Shown piece after piece: positions 1 to 10,945 of a stretch of DNA of 64,000 nucleotides (position 1 is the first letter of the stretch; each line of letters opens with the position of its first letter). Both the position numbers and the translations under genes were made by a program. Location: contig NC_053193.1 in NCBI RefSeq assembly GCF_905163445.1, forward strand, positions 5,642,001 through 5,706,000. Direction: 5' to 3'. The notes below the pieces were generated by a model. That model was not told the origin of the DNA, made no database searches, and saw nothing but the letters and a program-made list of their open reading frames with translations. The stretch is from Pararge aegeria. Taxonomy: Eukaryota; Arthropoda; Insecta; Lepidoptera; Nymphalidae.

Positions 1-861
1 CTTTAGAAAACATGTAGACTTGAAGAAACCCAAAACCGTCACGTTGAGCCCGAACTCCTCATGTTGTCCTCCGTAGAGCAAGATAAGGACAGCTGCAGCT
101 CAGATCGACTTACGCCTAAAAAAAATTTTTTCTATTGAAAATGCAGTTTATTTAATAACCGATGTTGTTATTTTCAGCATTAAAATTTCAATAGGGATTA
201 CGACGATTCGATTAGGTTTTAGTTTCATTTACTTTCTGCCATGTTATTGTTTTGTAATAGACATGTACATTGACTACACTAGAATTTGATTTTAGAAAAA
301 AAAAGAATTTCTCTAGAGGCATTACCCAGGAAACAAATAGGGAAATATATTTGAATAAAGAATACCACCTCTATCTTCTAATAATCTGTGCTCGAAAATT
401 ATGACTTATTTTCATTTATCCGAACAAAATGGTCAGCCTACTTGCGTGTCCAGGCAGCCTGTTAACATCAGTTTGGGCTGACAATGAAGCCTACTCAATT
501 TATATGTAAATACAGCAGCCGCAAGATACTTCCCGTGACCGCTTTCCTAGATTAACCGTTACTAAGTGTCATAATTAAGCGGTTAATGTGAGGAGAGTGC
601 TAAGATAATTTTATTGACGCCTTAAATGGTGCTTTTGCGTATCCAGTTAACTGCTTTAGACGATTTGTTGGAGATGATTAGTTGGAAAGTTTTGTGACCT
701 TTATGTAATAACGAACCGTAAGTTTTGGCCTGCGGCTTATATGCCTTTAGCTTTATGTTAGAATACCTTTATGAGAGTGAAGTAGATTAAGAGTTTGATG
801 ACCTATTCTGTACAGTGGAAAGCCCTAGTCTTTTGGAGGTGCTAGGTTTGAATCTTATTTT
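1..861. other. Unassigned AT-rich sequence
   Basis: No repeat family shared with the rest of the window and no convincing coding frame was recognised. A loose inverted motif (gtcagcc...gggctgac near 432-482) is too short to interpret. Confidence 0.5.
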
Positions 862-1045
862 CATCATTATATCAAGCCATAAAGCCCACTACAGGGCCGT
901 AGTCCACCACGCTGGCCCAATGCGGACTGGCGAACTCCACACAACTTTGAGAACATTATGGAGAACTCTCAGGCAAAAAGGTTTTCTCACGATGTTTTCT
1001 TTCACCATTGGAGCAAGAGATATTTTAATTTCTGAAAAAAATGTA
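862..1045 (-). repeat. F2 tRNA-derived SINE, truncated copy
   Basis: The core 'gtccaccacgctggcccaatg' and 'gagaacattatggagaactctcagg' followed by 'tcacgatgttttctttcacc' match the other F2 copies (34.1, 37.5 and 58.0 kb). The tRNA-like head, which should lie at the right end in this orientation, is missing. The 81-residue open frame across 815-1060 is a by-product of this repeat. Confidence 0.8.
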
Positions 1046-1249
1046 TTATATATATATTAAATTAACAGAAACTATAAAGAATAGAGTTTCCTGACACGGT
1101 TGTTAAAACCGACGGGTTTTTATAGCGTCGAAACTTAGCTTCACACCGTTGCGCTTTTAAGAGTATTTTTTTTTGAAAGAATTACATTTAAACTATATTT
1201 ACTAACTAAATACGATACTTATTGTGATAGTATTTGTATCATAATTATT

Positions 1250-1475
1250 AATTTCAACCCATTACTGACCCAGCGCAGGCCAAGAGTCTCGGAATAAGAA
1301 TTACAGATTGGTAACCTTTGAGGATATAATGGAGCTCTCGCAGACAGGCAGTTTTCCTCACTATCTTTCCGTTAACCGTTAAAGAATGTTATACTTTTAA
1401 AGCACTGACAACAATGAATAAGTAAAGGTCGGGGATCGAATCCCACCCCAAGACAGGGATGCTAAAGTTATCATT
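1250..1475 (-). repeat. F2 SINE, old degraded copy with tRNA-like head
   Basis: Starts with 'caacccattactgacccagc', keeps the order of F2 blocks (gagga-ataatggag, ttttcctcactat-tttccgtt) and ends with 'ggggatcgaatcccac', the reverse complement of a Pol III B-box-like motif. It is strongly diverged, so older than the copies at 34 and 37 kb. Confidence 0.6.
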
Positions 1476-2182
1476 AAATGAACTGCCACTGCTTTTAAAA
1501 TTGGTACGAGATCGCATATCTAATACTTTTGATCCAAGAATGCCGCTCATGTAATAGTCCCTAAAACTAACACGACCATTTTCAATATCGATAGCCATTG
1601 TGTCCCCTTCTCGGAGCCACTAATGATATCAGCTTCCGCATACAAGATTTATCTGAATAGATTGCATTTCGTTATATGGAGACGATAGACGAATATATTA
1701 ATGCCATATTGGGTTATATATAATTCTGGACTTGGAAATTCAATACGTCTATCTTTTCCGTTATGATTCATAAAGTGATGTTGGCTTCGGGTACTGTTTA
1801 TGTTATTTGCCAGCTGCAGCAGGTTATGTTAAGTTTTTGGATGACTTACGCGGGTAGCTCAGACAACAGTATTTCTATATTTCCTACTTTTTAACTCAAT
1901 GGAGTTTCAGGACATCAATTCACCAATGTATACCTATCTACTTATGATTGTAAGAAATAAGAAATAAAAAAGAAACTAAGTGAGTAATCCTACTCTAAAT
2001 GAATTCCCACCCCCATACTCCCGTAACCATAGTTCTTTTATAGTTATAACTGATGCACGCTTGGTTTATGATAATTTTGATGAGCCATCTAATGATAAGA
2101 GAAAAACCAGTGCAAATAAACACAGCAACACTTTTCATGCCAGGAACACATCCCACAGAGTGCCGCCAAAACATGTGTGCAT
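1476..2182. other. Unassigned sequence
   Basis: No shared repeat is seen. An 83-codon open frame begins at 1980 and runs into the F11 repeat at about 2183. It has no recognisable domain and is not considered a gene. Confidence 0.4.
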
Positions 2183-2435
2183 CAAAGTCAAAGTCAAAGT
2201 CAAATATTTATTTATTCAAATAGGCACATAGATGGCACTTTTGATGCGTACATTACATGTAAAATGTGACATAGGAGTGAGTTGATGGCGATAAATAAAT
2301 TCGTCAACTTAAAACTAAAGCTACGAGGGTTCCAAATGCGTCCTGGTCTAAGAAGAAGCCCACAACAAACTTAGCCGGTTGTTATTTTTTTTTTCGTTAT
2401 CACCATCTCACATTGTCATTTAAAAACTGTTTAAG
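2183..2435. repeat. F11 dispersed repeat, most complete copy
   Basis: Begins with three to four 'gtcaaa' units, then 'tatttatttattcaaatag', 'gagttgatggcgataaa', 'aactaaagctacgaggg' and 'agaagaagcccacaacaaac'. Related copies lie at 32700-32890 and 60674-60822 in the same orientation. No coding sequence is visible. It may be the 3' tail of a retroposon, but the class is not established. Confidence 0.7.
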
Positions 2436-2595
2436 AAGACACCTGGTTCAACCAACAAGCAACCATCATCTGAGGCGTAGTCTAGTCTCCTGTAATTACA
2501 CCGGCAACCATATCGCTTAGACCGGAACACAGCAATGCTGCTTGGCCACAGAAATAAGCATGGTACTGCTACGATGATATGCCATCTTCTTCAAT
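2436..2595. repeat. F10 dispersed repeat
   Basis: Marked by 'ctgtaattacaccggcaacc', 'accggaacacagcaatgctg' and 'aataagcatggtactgctac'. Related sequence occurs at 19815-19990 and 30786-30920. Here it sits directly between F11 and F3, so the three may belong to one composite element. Probably a LINE 3' region, by inference only. Confidence 0.65.
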
Positions 2596-2815
2596 TCCGA
2601 ATAGGTAAATGAATGTTAAAATGTAAAATGTAATTTTTTGATGTTGGTAAAGAGCAACTGCTGAGTTTCTTGCCGGCTTCTTCGCGGTAGAATCTGCCTT
2701 CCGAACCGGTGGTAGAGTCACTACACACGGACAGACTTGACGTTTCAAAAGTGCGTGTATTAGGTCTATTTGAAATAAATGAACTTTGAATTTTGAATTT
2801 TGTATGTCCGGTCTA
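2596..2815 (+). repeat. F3 LINE 3' tail
   Basis: Contains 'gagcaactgctgagtttctt', 'gccggcttcttcgcggtaga', 'ccgaaccggtggtagagtca', 'gacttgacgtttcaaaagtg' and ends in 'tgaattttgaattttg'. At 10165-10545 the same tail directly follows the stop codon of a LINE reverse-transcriptase C-terminus, which identifies it as the 3' UTR of that LINE family. Confidence 0.8.
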
Positions 2816-3649
2816 CTTTCTTATGTCGTCGAACCACTTCTTCCTGTGTCTCACAGGTTTCCCGGTAATTTTACCTTCAAGGATCGACCTTAGAAACTCG
2901 TATAGGGTACCCTCTTTAGATGACCGAAAAACTGATAGTTAGACCCATGACGTAGGTGACCGCTTTCACAAGAGGAAGCCTCATACTTCACTGTAAGTTA
3001 TCATTCACGCTTACAATAATAATCCCAAACGAACATAAAGTATCATAGATTAAAAGCTTAAGCATTTTAATTTATAGCTCAATCCAGTTAATCACGGCCG
3101 GCAAGCTCAACAGCTATAAATATTAACTAAATTAACCGCGGGCAAATCTGATATCAATGTATGAATAAAGCTGACAAACCCCCCGCAGCGTGTACGGTCT
3201 GCAAAAAAACTTCATTGATTTTACGTAAATATATGGGTAATATTTGTACAAATATATAAAATGAAACATTTAAGTCACGCTAGTACCTACCAGAAACTAC
3301 GTTTGTGTTGAGGTTTTTTAAAATCGTCGGCACATTTTACGTTACATGGCTCCTTTTTGTCATGTTCGTTTTTAATGTGTTTTGATATCCAATTAAATAA
3401 AATACTATGCATCCGTGCTCAAACAAACTGAAATATTTTGATGCCAAGTTGTTAAATAACTCACGCCTTTCATGACACAGTAGCTACCGTTAGCAAAAAA
3501 AATCTAAATCTTTTCATATTGAAGAAAGGCTTAAGAAGTTAGGCAAATCGATATTTGTAATAAAGCTGCAAAAAAAAGCTTTTTTTATTTTGAACACGAT
3601 AGCCTTTTTTTCTATGTTCTACAACAAGTTAGCCATTGAATTTTATCTC
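2816..3649. other. Unassigned AT-rich sequence
   Basis: No repeat shared with the rest of the window and no plausible coding frame. Confidence 0.4.
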
Positions 3650-3728
3650 GCCTGGTGGGAAATGATGATATAGTCTAAGATGGTACCAGGCTAACCTGTT
3701 ATGGGCTAAGCAGTTATACTAAACCACG
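3650..3728 (-). repeat. F5 SINE fragment
   Basis: 'gatatagtctaagatggtac', 'aggctaacctgttatggg' and 'cagttatactaaacc' match the 3' half of the better-preserved F5 copy at 43543-43830. The rest is missing. Confidence 0.6.
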
Positions 3729-4164
3729 TGTAAAAAAAGCCGTACAACGGCCAAGGCGTCCTACCAAACTAGAGGAAATTCAGAAATTACTGATGTACCT
3801 CGCACTTGAAGACCACAGAGCTCATATCTGCGCTAGTAATATTTTTTGCATTAATAGTCATAGCGATCGAAAAAGCTTAATTTTTGAGGAAGGTTAAAGG
3901 TTATATCACATCACGCTACGGATCTTAAGAGTCGAATAACGGGCGGCTAATGCAATGCAGTGTGTCCTAGAATACAAATTTGTATATTAGATACAAATTC
4001 ATTTATCAGAAGCTAGAGAAACATCTATCTTGTTTGTTATAATTCTCTTCAGGGCCTTGTATGTTAAATTTCCCTATAAAAATTTACAGGTCTTATTGTT
4101 CCAACCGTACTTTTCAAATAAATAAACAGCGCTAGCTCAACTATAACGATACATCTCGGTAGCA

Positions 4165-4770
4165 CTTTGTAATAATGCGTCAATATTCTTAGCCGTCGAC
4201 ATAATATGATCACTCTAACGATACCAGCTATCGTGATAAGGGCCAACTTGAAGCCAACGAAGATGGGCTCGTTATTTTCAGACCCATTTAAATTAATCTT
4301 AGTCAGGAAGCGTCGAGTGTAGCGGGTTCACTTCAATTGCTACATTGTTTTCGTTATCCCTTTAAATAAATAGAAAAATGTATTATTATTTTACGTTTAA
4401 TTTCTTATACCACGGTGCCGTTGTGCATCATAATAATAATTAATTGTTATGATCATACAAATGATAAAAGCTATCGTGATAAGGGTCAACTTGTAGCCCG
4501 CTAATATGAGCTCGCTCGAATTTCGATTTCACTACATTGTGTGAGTTGACAGTTATAGTAAATAGGAATACTGATGTATTTTATATTGGCTTTTTAATAT
4601 TTCAGTGCCGTTGACATAAATATTATAATTATTTTAACGATACTGACTTTCGTGATACGAACAAGGAAGAGCTTGTTATTTTCAGACTAATCAACATTTA
4701 TTTTAGTTACAAAAGCGGGTCGTCGAGTATTGCGTGTTTGCTTAGTTTAAGACATTGTTTTTGTAGGAAA
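4165..4770. repeat. Diverged three-copy local repeat
   Basis: Three related segments lie at about 4165-4360, 4408-4545 and 4585-4770. Shared blocks in order: 'gccgt(c/t)gacataa', 'taacgatac...ctatcgtgata', 'gctcgttattttcagac', 'gtcgagt', and 'acattgttttc/tg'. Copy 2 is shortened. No similar sequence occurs elsewhere in the window, so this is a local duplication rather than a dispersed transposon family. Confidence 0.65.
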
Positions 4771-4799
4771 ATATAAACAATTGTAAGCAAATACTACAG

Positions 4800-4955
4800 T
4801 TGGCAAACCCTTCCCCTCTCAAACCGATAGCAGCGCCCTCTGTGATATAATGTCATCTACTGCGATCACCAACCTTTCTGCCCATCGTGGTGTTCAATGA
4901 TTACGGGCAAACCTTCCCGTTTGGAGAGGTCATTAGTCAGGTAGTGAATTTTTAG
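4800..4955 (+). repeat. F6 dispersed repeat
   Basis: 'gcgatcaccaacc', 'gcccatcgtggtgttcaatg' and 'gggcaaaccttcccgtttgg' followed by 'agaggtcattagtcaggtag' match the 50640-50815 copy. F6 is a short dispersed repeat whose 3' end normally reads 'agtccagcagtggac...ataggct'. Confidence 0.55.
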
Positions 4956-5700
4956 GAGTTTATTATAATTTATTAATATTAATGTATGTTGTATTCTCTG
5001 ATATATATGCGCTAATGTTAAAAAATACTCTCAGTGTCTTAATAATCGCCAGAAGATGGTTTTAATATTCTCGGACTCATTGCATTAACTATTAATCCAT
5101 GAAATTTAGTTAATGCGGTTTTTCTACGTAGTCACAGTGGTTTGCTTTTTGTTGGTGACGAGATCAAAATCGACATAAAAAAGTTACTGAATGTATCTAT
5201 AGCTTATTATTAAATTAGTCCACATAAGTATCGTTACTTTCAGATAGGTTATTATTATAAGTTATTTTTTTTCTTATAATTGGGGATTTAACTCGTTACT
5301 AAAAATATGTGACCGAATTTTTTTAATTGTAAAACACATAAACCCTTAAAAATTTTCCCTCCGCACAGTAAAGTAATAAAATACATTTAATGATTGACGA
5401 ATTAATTTATTTTATACCTTTCTCAACTGACATGGCTGCCACATAAACGGTTGCTGAATACACATAAAACGATGATTACTTAATTACTTGCCACTTTATT
5501 ACAGTTATAATTAGTGAAGTGAAATTGCCTTTCCAACGATAGTGAATGTATGTACATAACGATAGTGAAATTTTGTTCTTATTGTTAATCAACTGATCCG
5601 TGCAACGACAGTGTCTATTTGGATACCCTCAAGAAACTTTCAGAAATGATTACTGCATATAGTTTGGTTAAACTGTTAACAGAATGCAATCCTGATTACC
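4956..5700. other. Unassigned AT-rich sequence
   Basis: No repeat shared with the rest of the window and no coding frame of note. Confidence 0.4.
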
Positions 5701-5932
5701 AGAGATTAAATAAATAAATATACTACGACAATACACACATCGCCATCTAGCCCCAAAGTAAGCATAGCTTGTGTTGTGGGCACTAAGATGACTGATGAAT
5801 AATTTTATGAATAATATAGATACATAAATACTTATAAAATACTGATAAACATTTTGCAGTTGTGGGAATCGAAACCACGGCCTAGGACTCGGAAAGCAGG
5901 GTCGCTGCCCACTGCGCTGTTTACCGTCAAAA
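5701..5932 (-). repeat. F1 tRNA-derived SINE
   Basis: Read on the minus strand this has the F1 order: tRNA-like head with A box (gcgcagtgggcagcgacc) and a B-box-like 'tttcgattccc', body, then a 3' end with 'ctttggggctagatggcgat', 'gtgtgtattgtcgtag' and a (TTTA)n tail. F1 is the most frequent SINE here. The B box is slightly diverged. An open frame at 5854-6120 arises from this repeat. Confidence 0.85.
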
Positions 5933-6235
5933 TTAATGAGAACGCATTTTTTAAAATTAAAAACTTCACTTCAACAAGATCATCTCAACTATTAATAATT
6001 GTTTATATAAATTACCAACTTACAGGAGTTAGGATTATGGTTATCTGTATAGCTGCAACAAAGTTGCAAATGTCATCCGACAGTGCGGTGACTGTTTGTG
6101 TTTATATTTTAAACTCATGATCAATCAGAACATCCTTTACTATAAAGGTTTACCACCCGTTATATTATATAGATATCCTAGCTTGACTTGTTGAAAGCAC
6201 ATTTACATTTTAAAGAAATAATATCTGATGTTATT

Positions 6236-6415
6236 GCGGAAACCCTTTATTTTCCCGAGATAAAATGTATCCTATAGATGTCTCCAGGGCACATTTTTTT
6301 TAAACATCAGGGAAACTTTTAACAGCATGTTTTCCGGGATAAATATTTTACTATGAATATCTACAGGAGGTAAGCTACATGTGTGCCACATTTTGTCAAG
6401 AACTGTCACAAATTA
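6236..6415 (-). repeat. Helitron-like internal fragment, partly duplicated
   Basis: Two adjacent stretches, 'ttttcccgagataaaatgta' and 'ttttccgggataaatatttt', each followed by an 'atctcyac/tccagg'-like block, resemble the 'tttcccgggataaaa' segment common inside lepidopteran Helitron-like elements. Termini are absent, so the class is tentative. Confidence 0.35.
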
Positions 6416-7305
6416 TATTTTTTTAATGTATCTACAGAAATGCTACGAATGCTGAGTACTGGACGACTATAACGATTAATGATAGTGTACCAACAAAAAC
6501 AATCGTTAAATATTGGCAACGCATATAAAATTAAATAAATATCGGAAACTACCTATTCTATGCGAAAGAAAAGAAATGGTTTCATTTCAAAAAAACATCT
6601 CACAATAATTGTTTATTATCACGATTTAAAAATTAAATTAACGATATACCTAACATTGTTGCAGTTGCGCAATCGATTTCTAGAGACGGTATAATCGATA
6701 CTCACTTCAATCAATTTTATTCAACCCCGCCATCTTGAAATAACGAACAGATGTAGCCACAAAGCATAGTCCGTATAAAAGGCTAATAGGTATTATTATT
6801 TGGAAAACAAAATCGGTACATTTCACTATATTCAATTATCTCAAACTGTAATTGTTTTATTACAATCCACAATGGTCCATGCAACGAATAATGCCATTGT
6901 TTTATAAGTTTCACCACTTAAATAAATTATAAGGTCACCTAAGCGTTCGTAAATGGAAATTATCTGGTACATGTGAAAGTGGGAACCGAACCTACCAATT
7001 TACTTGTATCATCGCTGTCTTACTCAGCTGTTATTAAGAGGGTGATGAGTATTCTTTTAACGAATGCAGACAGGCTTATGAAAATCTGCATAGGTTTAAC
7101 GCTATACATAGCTTAGGTAACTTATCGAACATAGCCAAAGCGATTAATGTAATGATTTAATATATTATGTGATTTAATATGTATGTTTATTTGGAATCCA
7201 ACTTTATATTATACGTATCATAGGTGTCAATATTCTTTTAAAATTTGAACGTAACGTGAGAATCACATTAGGTTTGTTGTATAGAGATAATAATCTAATA
7301 AAAGA
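6416..7305. other. Unassigned AT-rich sequence
   Basis: No repeat shared with the rest of the window and no coding frame of note. Confidence 0.4.
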
Positions 7306-7505
7306 GAGTGAGGCGTCGTCTGCCTCTTTAAGAAGCACCTCCAGCCGTTGGATGCAGGGAATCTGTTCCCCATCGGATTAAGGATCTCAACTCGGAAGGC
7401 GCACTCCGTGTGCCGCTAGATGGATTGCGGTGTTCCCGGAAGAGTTGACCCAGCTACCAGACAACGTGTCGGAACACTGTGAGGTATCAGTCATGAACGA
7501 GTCCG
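7306..7505. other. GC-richer island of unknown nature
   Basis: About 200 bp with clearly higher GC than its surroundings (for example 'ggaaggcgcactccgtgtgc', 'cggtgttcccggaagagttg'). No long open frame crosses it cleanly, and it has no second copy in the window. It could be a fragment of a transposon coding region or an old exon-derived sequence; neither is shown. Confidence 0.35.
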
Positions 7506-7639
7506 ACATATTTTATCTGAATTAAAAGTTTTAAGTGTAATGTACTTCATTCCAGATTCAGCTTTGCGCAAGATTCTTCATAATGTAAGTAAAAAAATTG
7601 ATCTAATTACCTTAGATAAGTAGTATTTTTTTGTACGCT

Positions 7640-7762
7640 TTATAGCATCAGCATCATTATGAAGCCATTTCCAGCTCACTTCGGGGTCGGTTTTCCATTC
7701 AGACTGAAAAGGGTTTAAGCCACCACGCCAGTCAAGTGTGGATTTCTCACGCCTTTAATATA
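7640..7762 (-). repeat. F2-like SINE 3' end
   Basis: 'agcatcagcatcattat', 'ttccagctcacttcggggtc', 'cagactgaaaagggtttaag' and 'ccaccacgccagtcaagtg' correspond to the 3' part of F2. It runs into an F1 fragment at 7768. Confidence 0.65.
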
Positions 7763-7767
7763 TTTTG

Positions 7768-7946
7768 TTTGTGTGATGAGCATGAATGTTTGTCAATGTC
7801 TGGGTGTTTATATGTATATTTTTATTTATTTATGTATATTATTCTTAAAAATATTCATCAGTCATCTTAGTACCCATAAAACAAGCAACGCTTAATTTGG
7901 GGCTAGGTAGCAATGTGTGTATTGTCGTAGTATATTTATTTATTTC
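7768..7946 (+). repeat. F1 SINE without its tRNA-like head
   Basis: Body and tail of F1: 'tgtttgtgtgatgagcatga', 'tctgggtgtttatatgta', 'cagtcatcttagtaccca', 'atttggggctaggtagcaat', ending in 'tatttatttatt'. The head is missing and the body is joined to an F2 end. Confidence 0.85.
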
Positions 7947-8450
7947 TCACCACTTTTTCCCTTATCATTAAATCACGCGATCTTTAATTGCTGAATATTA
8001 AGATTTTTCGGAGTTATGAGCGGATGCCAGGATCAAACTACATATACGTTTATTTATTTTAAGATAGGTAAAGAAGTAAGTGTATGTGGTTCCTATGCAT
8101 TTACCAGCTGGCCTTTTAAAATTTGCATAATATCTGCATACGTTAAAGAAAAAGAATCGTCTTGAAAAAGTTAATACGATTGGAATGTGCTACTAGGTAT
8201 TACGCTGCGTACTCTGGCGCCAACATCAAAGGCATAAATTCTATTAGCGCATTCAATGTCGCTATTTAATTATATTTTTACCTTTTGGTCACCAACGGTG
8301 TCCGTCCGCACACGGTACTGGCACATAGAAATTGGATATTTCAATGTGTTCTTTATTTTTATTTTTACTCGTTTCGCCGATTCTATAAATACTAGTTAGT
8401 ACTCGTTTTTAAGATATTGACCTCGTATATATTATTATGTTGTATTCCTA
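7947..8450. other. Unassigned sequence
   Basis: No repeat or coding feature recognised. Confidence 0.35.
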
Positions 8451-8454
8451 TTGC

Positions 8455-8530
8455 CTCGTTGGTATAGTGGCTAGCTTATTCGACTTCAGCTCATGAGGAC
8501 TAAGTTCGATTCCCACGTCAAGCAAAAAAT
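8455..8530 (+). repeat. tRNA-like SINE head
   Basis: 'gcctcgttggtatagtggct' resembles a Pol III A box region and 'agttcgattcccac' a B box. The predicted acceptor and anticodon stems do not pair well, so this is a SINE head rather than a working tRNA gene. A related fragment, with 'gagtttgattctcac', occurs at 39172-39230. Confidence 0.55.
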
Positions 8531-8569
8531 CCTTGCTTAATAAACTCAAGAGTGTTTTTGTTTGTCCTT

Positions 8570-9178
8570 TTCGCCTTAGATTATTCAACTAGATTTTTGG
8601 CATAGACTTAGTTGAAAGGACGGAGAGTAACAAAAGCTACTTTTTAAAACAATCAACTTGATTTATGGCATAGATTTAGTTAAAATGACGGAGAGTAGCA
8701 AAGGCTACTTTTTATTCTTACTTAGAAAACAATCAACTAGGTTTTTGGTATAGATTTAGTTAAAAGGTCCGAGAGTAACAAAAGCTACTTTTAAAACAAT
8801 CAACTTGATTTATGGCATAGATTAAGTTGAAAGGAAGGAGAGTAACAAAGGCTACTTTTATCCTTACTTAGCAAACAATCAACTAGATTTTTAGCATAGA
8901 TTTAGTTGAAAGGACGGAGAGTAGTAAAGGCTACTTTTTATCCTTACTTAGCAAACAATCAACTAGATTTATGGCATAGATTAAGTTGAAAGGACGGAGA
9001 GTAGCAAAGGCTAATTTTTATACTTACTCAGCAAACAATTAACTTGATTTATGGCATAGATTTAGTTGAAAGGACGGAGAGTAGCAAAGGCTACTTTCAT
9101 CCTTACTTAGCAAACAATTAACTAGATTTTTAATATAGATTTAGTTGAAAGGACGAATACTAACAAAGGCTACTTTTA
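8570..9178 (+). repeat. Eight-unit tandem array of Helitron internal sequence
   Basis: Eight units share 'aatcaact(a/t)gattt', '(t/g)gcatagatttagttgaaa' and 'ggacggagagtaacaaaggc'. Unit starts judged at the 'caact' motif are 8586, 8654, 8734, 8801, 8880, 8960, 9040 and 9119 (the last two read 'taact'), giving spacings of 68, 80, 67, 79, 80, 80 and 79. Shorter units lack the 'tccttacttagca' link. The same unit occurs once inside the Helitrons at 13338 and 60664, which shows its origin. Confidence 0.9.
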
Positions 9179-9179
9179 T

Positions 9180-10060
9180 TCCAGGAAAAATAACTGTCCG
9201 TGATATTAAAAATTACTGTACGTGAATAACTATTGATAGTATCATTAAGGTGATATTAAGAATACAAACTCAGAAATGCATATTTAATTCTATTTTTGAT
9301 TACAGTTACTGGTAACAGAAACACACACACAGGTTAACAAAATAAAAGCATTATTTTTTGCGAAGCGTTTTATTGGTTACGCCTCTATGATCTATCATGG
9401 TTAATTAGTAGAGGCGCCTTTAACAGTTAACTCCTAGCAAAAAAAGGGTATCCGGTATAAATTAATTCCGGACGCAATTAAAGGTATCTTAATAAAAATC
9501 TCGACGTGTGATGAATAGAATAGAAGTCGCTACGTAGTGTGAGAGATGGCTGCCAATTCTTATTTTAGGAGTAAAATACTCATACGTTTTAAATAAATAG
9601 TTTGTAGTAGTCCTATTAGACTGGTGTGCTTACGATCCTCGTAGCTTTACTATATAGTCAACGAATGTAGTTAATAACCGCAGAATAATGAAAAAATACA
9701 GAATAATGCGACTTGAATAAGACATATTTGAATAGGCAATTTCATAGTAACCGAATAATAAAGAATAGGGGGGGAAGGATTCATATTTCCCCCTTCTGAA
9801 AAAGAAAATGAAAGATTTGTTTTAAAAGTTAAAGTACGGTTTTAGTTTCTCTGATTTACTGAAGTTTTTCTTATTTAATTCATAAAAAACACGCACTTTT
9901 CATTGACTTAAGCGCTTATCGGTATTTTTATATTTCTGGTCAACGATACTTCGTTATGTATGGTATTTTCAAGTACTACTGTATATTTTTATACAGTTAT
10001 ACTTGGAGGATTAGTTCTACTGTATATTTTTCTATTTTATCTAAAAAAAACTATTAAAGA
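9180..10060. other. Unassigned AT-rich sequence
   Basis: No repeat shared with the rest of the window. Contains a G-run near 9770 and a short 'acacacac' run at about 9321. Confidence 0.4.
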
Positions 10061-10064
10061 ATCA

Positions 10065-10112
10065 ATCAATAGCTTATAACAGTCCACTGCTGCACTAAAG
10101 GCCTCTCCTAAC
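10065..10112 (-). repeat. F6 repeat 3' end
   Basis: 'aatcaatagcttataacagt' followed by 'ccactgctgcactaaaggcc' is the reverse complement of the F6 3' end seen at 13860-13925 and 50760-50810. Confidence 0.55.
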
Positions 10113-10164
10113 CCTGAACAAATAAATAGTTAGAGAAATAAAATAGATCATTTTATCAAAAGGC

Positions 10165-10545
10165 ACCTAAAGACAAGTCGGAATGTGTATAACAATATAC
10201 AATATGAACCCTTCTTCTTAACTTCATGCACTCAATTTAATTTACCTTTACCTAAGTTTAAACAATATATTAAAACAGATTTAACAAATCGTGGTTACTA
10301 CACGATTGATGAATTCCTTAACGACAAGGCTGCTTGGAAACAGGCCACTCTGCTCTCATCTCTCACAAAACAGAAAAATTGTTAAACTTTAAAATGACGT
10401 TGAAAAAGAGCAATCTGCTGAGTTTCTTGCCGGCTCTTCTCAGTGGAATCTGCCTTCTGAACCGGTGGTAGATTCACTACAGACACTGCTTATTAATGAG
10501 GCCTACTTTAAATAAATGAATTTTAAATTTGGCATTAGAATTTGA
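10165..10545 (+). pseudogene. Non-LTR retrotransposon (F3) 3' end: RT C-terminus plus 3' UTR
   Basis: An open frame ending at the stop at about 10383 encodes roughly 66 residues. They include 'LPLPKFKQYIKTDL' and 'GYYTIDEFLNDKAAW', a pattern typical of the extreme C-terminus of non-LTR retrotransposon reverse transcriptases (FK...K..L...YY...eFl.D...W). The stop is followed directly by the F3 tail ('ctgctgagtttcttgccggc', 'gaaccggtggtagattcact'), ending near 'aaataaatgaattttaaatt'. This copy is heavily 5'-truncated, lacks the polymerase core and cannot move by itself. The same arrangement, on the minus strand and less intact, lies at 30360-30700. Whether the clade is CR1-like or Jockey-like cannot be decided from this short piece. 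Confidence 0.8.
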
Positions 10546-10680
10546 TTTTGTAGGTTGCCTGTTAGAGATCGCTTTTAAGCGATAAGGGCACCTATTGTAC
10601 CTTTTATCCTTTATTTTTATTGTGTATTTTTTAATGCTTTTTTTTAAATTTGGTGTACAATAAAGTGTAAATTTCATTCA
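10546..10680 (+). repeat. Second LINE-type 3' tail
   Basis: 'gagatcgcttttaagcgata' (a short hairpin), 'gcacctattgtacc' and 'gtacaataaagtgtaaa' resemble retroposon 3' ends with a polyadenylation-type AATAAA. It lies directly after the F3 element. Confidence 0.5.
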
Positions 10681-10740
10681 ATATGCAATAAAACAGAAGT
10701 CTGTTATACATACAGCTAACAGACGTCACTATATTTTATT

Positions 10741-10945
10741 ATGTGCTAAGTCACCATGCAGTCTCTGTTAAATAAAATGTGTGGCAGTTACTTCAAAAGC
10801 ATACCCCAAATCGCTTACTGCACGTCATCGTGCCGGAACGCTAAATAACTTGGCAGCACGGCTATGTTGGTAAGGTGAAACTAGCCACGGCCGATTTCTC
10901 CCTCCAGAACACACCGGAGAAATTTGTGATACCACGAGTATATTG
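10741..10945 (-). repeat. F5 SINE, diverged
   Basis: 'gcataccccaaatcgc', 'tcgtgccggaacgctaaata', 'acttggcagcacggctatgt' and 'actagccacggcc' follow the F5 order seen at 43543-43830. The tRNA-like end is not recognisable. Confidence 0.65.

Noticed and set aside
8455..8530. Functional tRNA gene
   Set aside because: A- and B-box-like motifs are present but the stems do not pair as a cloverleaf. It resembles a SINE head, and a related fragment occurs at 39.2 kb.
8570..9178. CRISPR array
   Set aside because: The whole unit is repeated with no unique spacers, and the unit is Helitron-derived in a eukaryotic genome.
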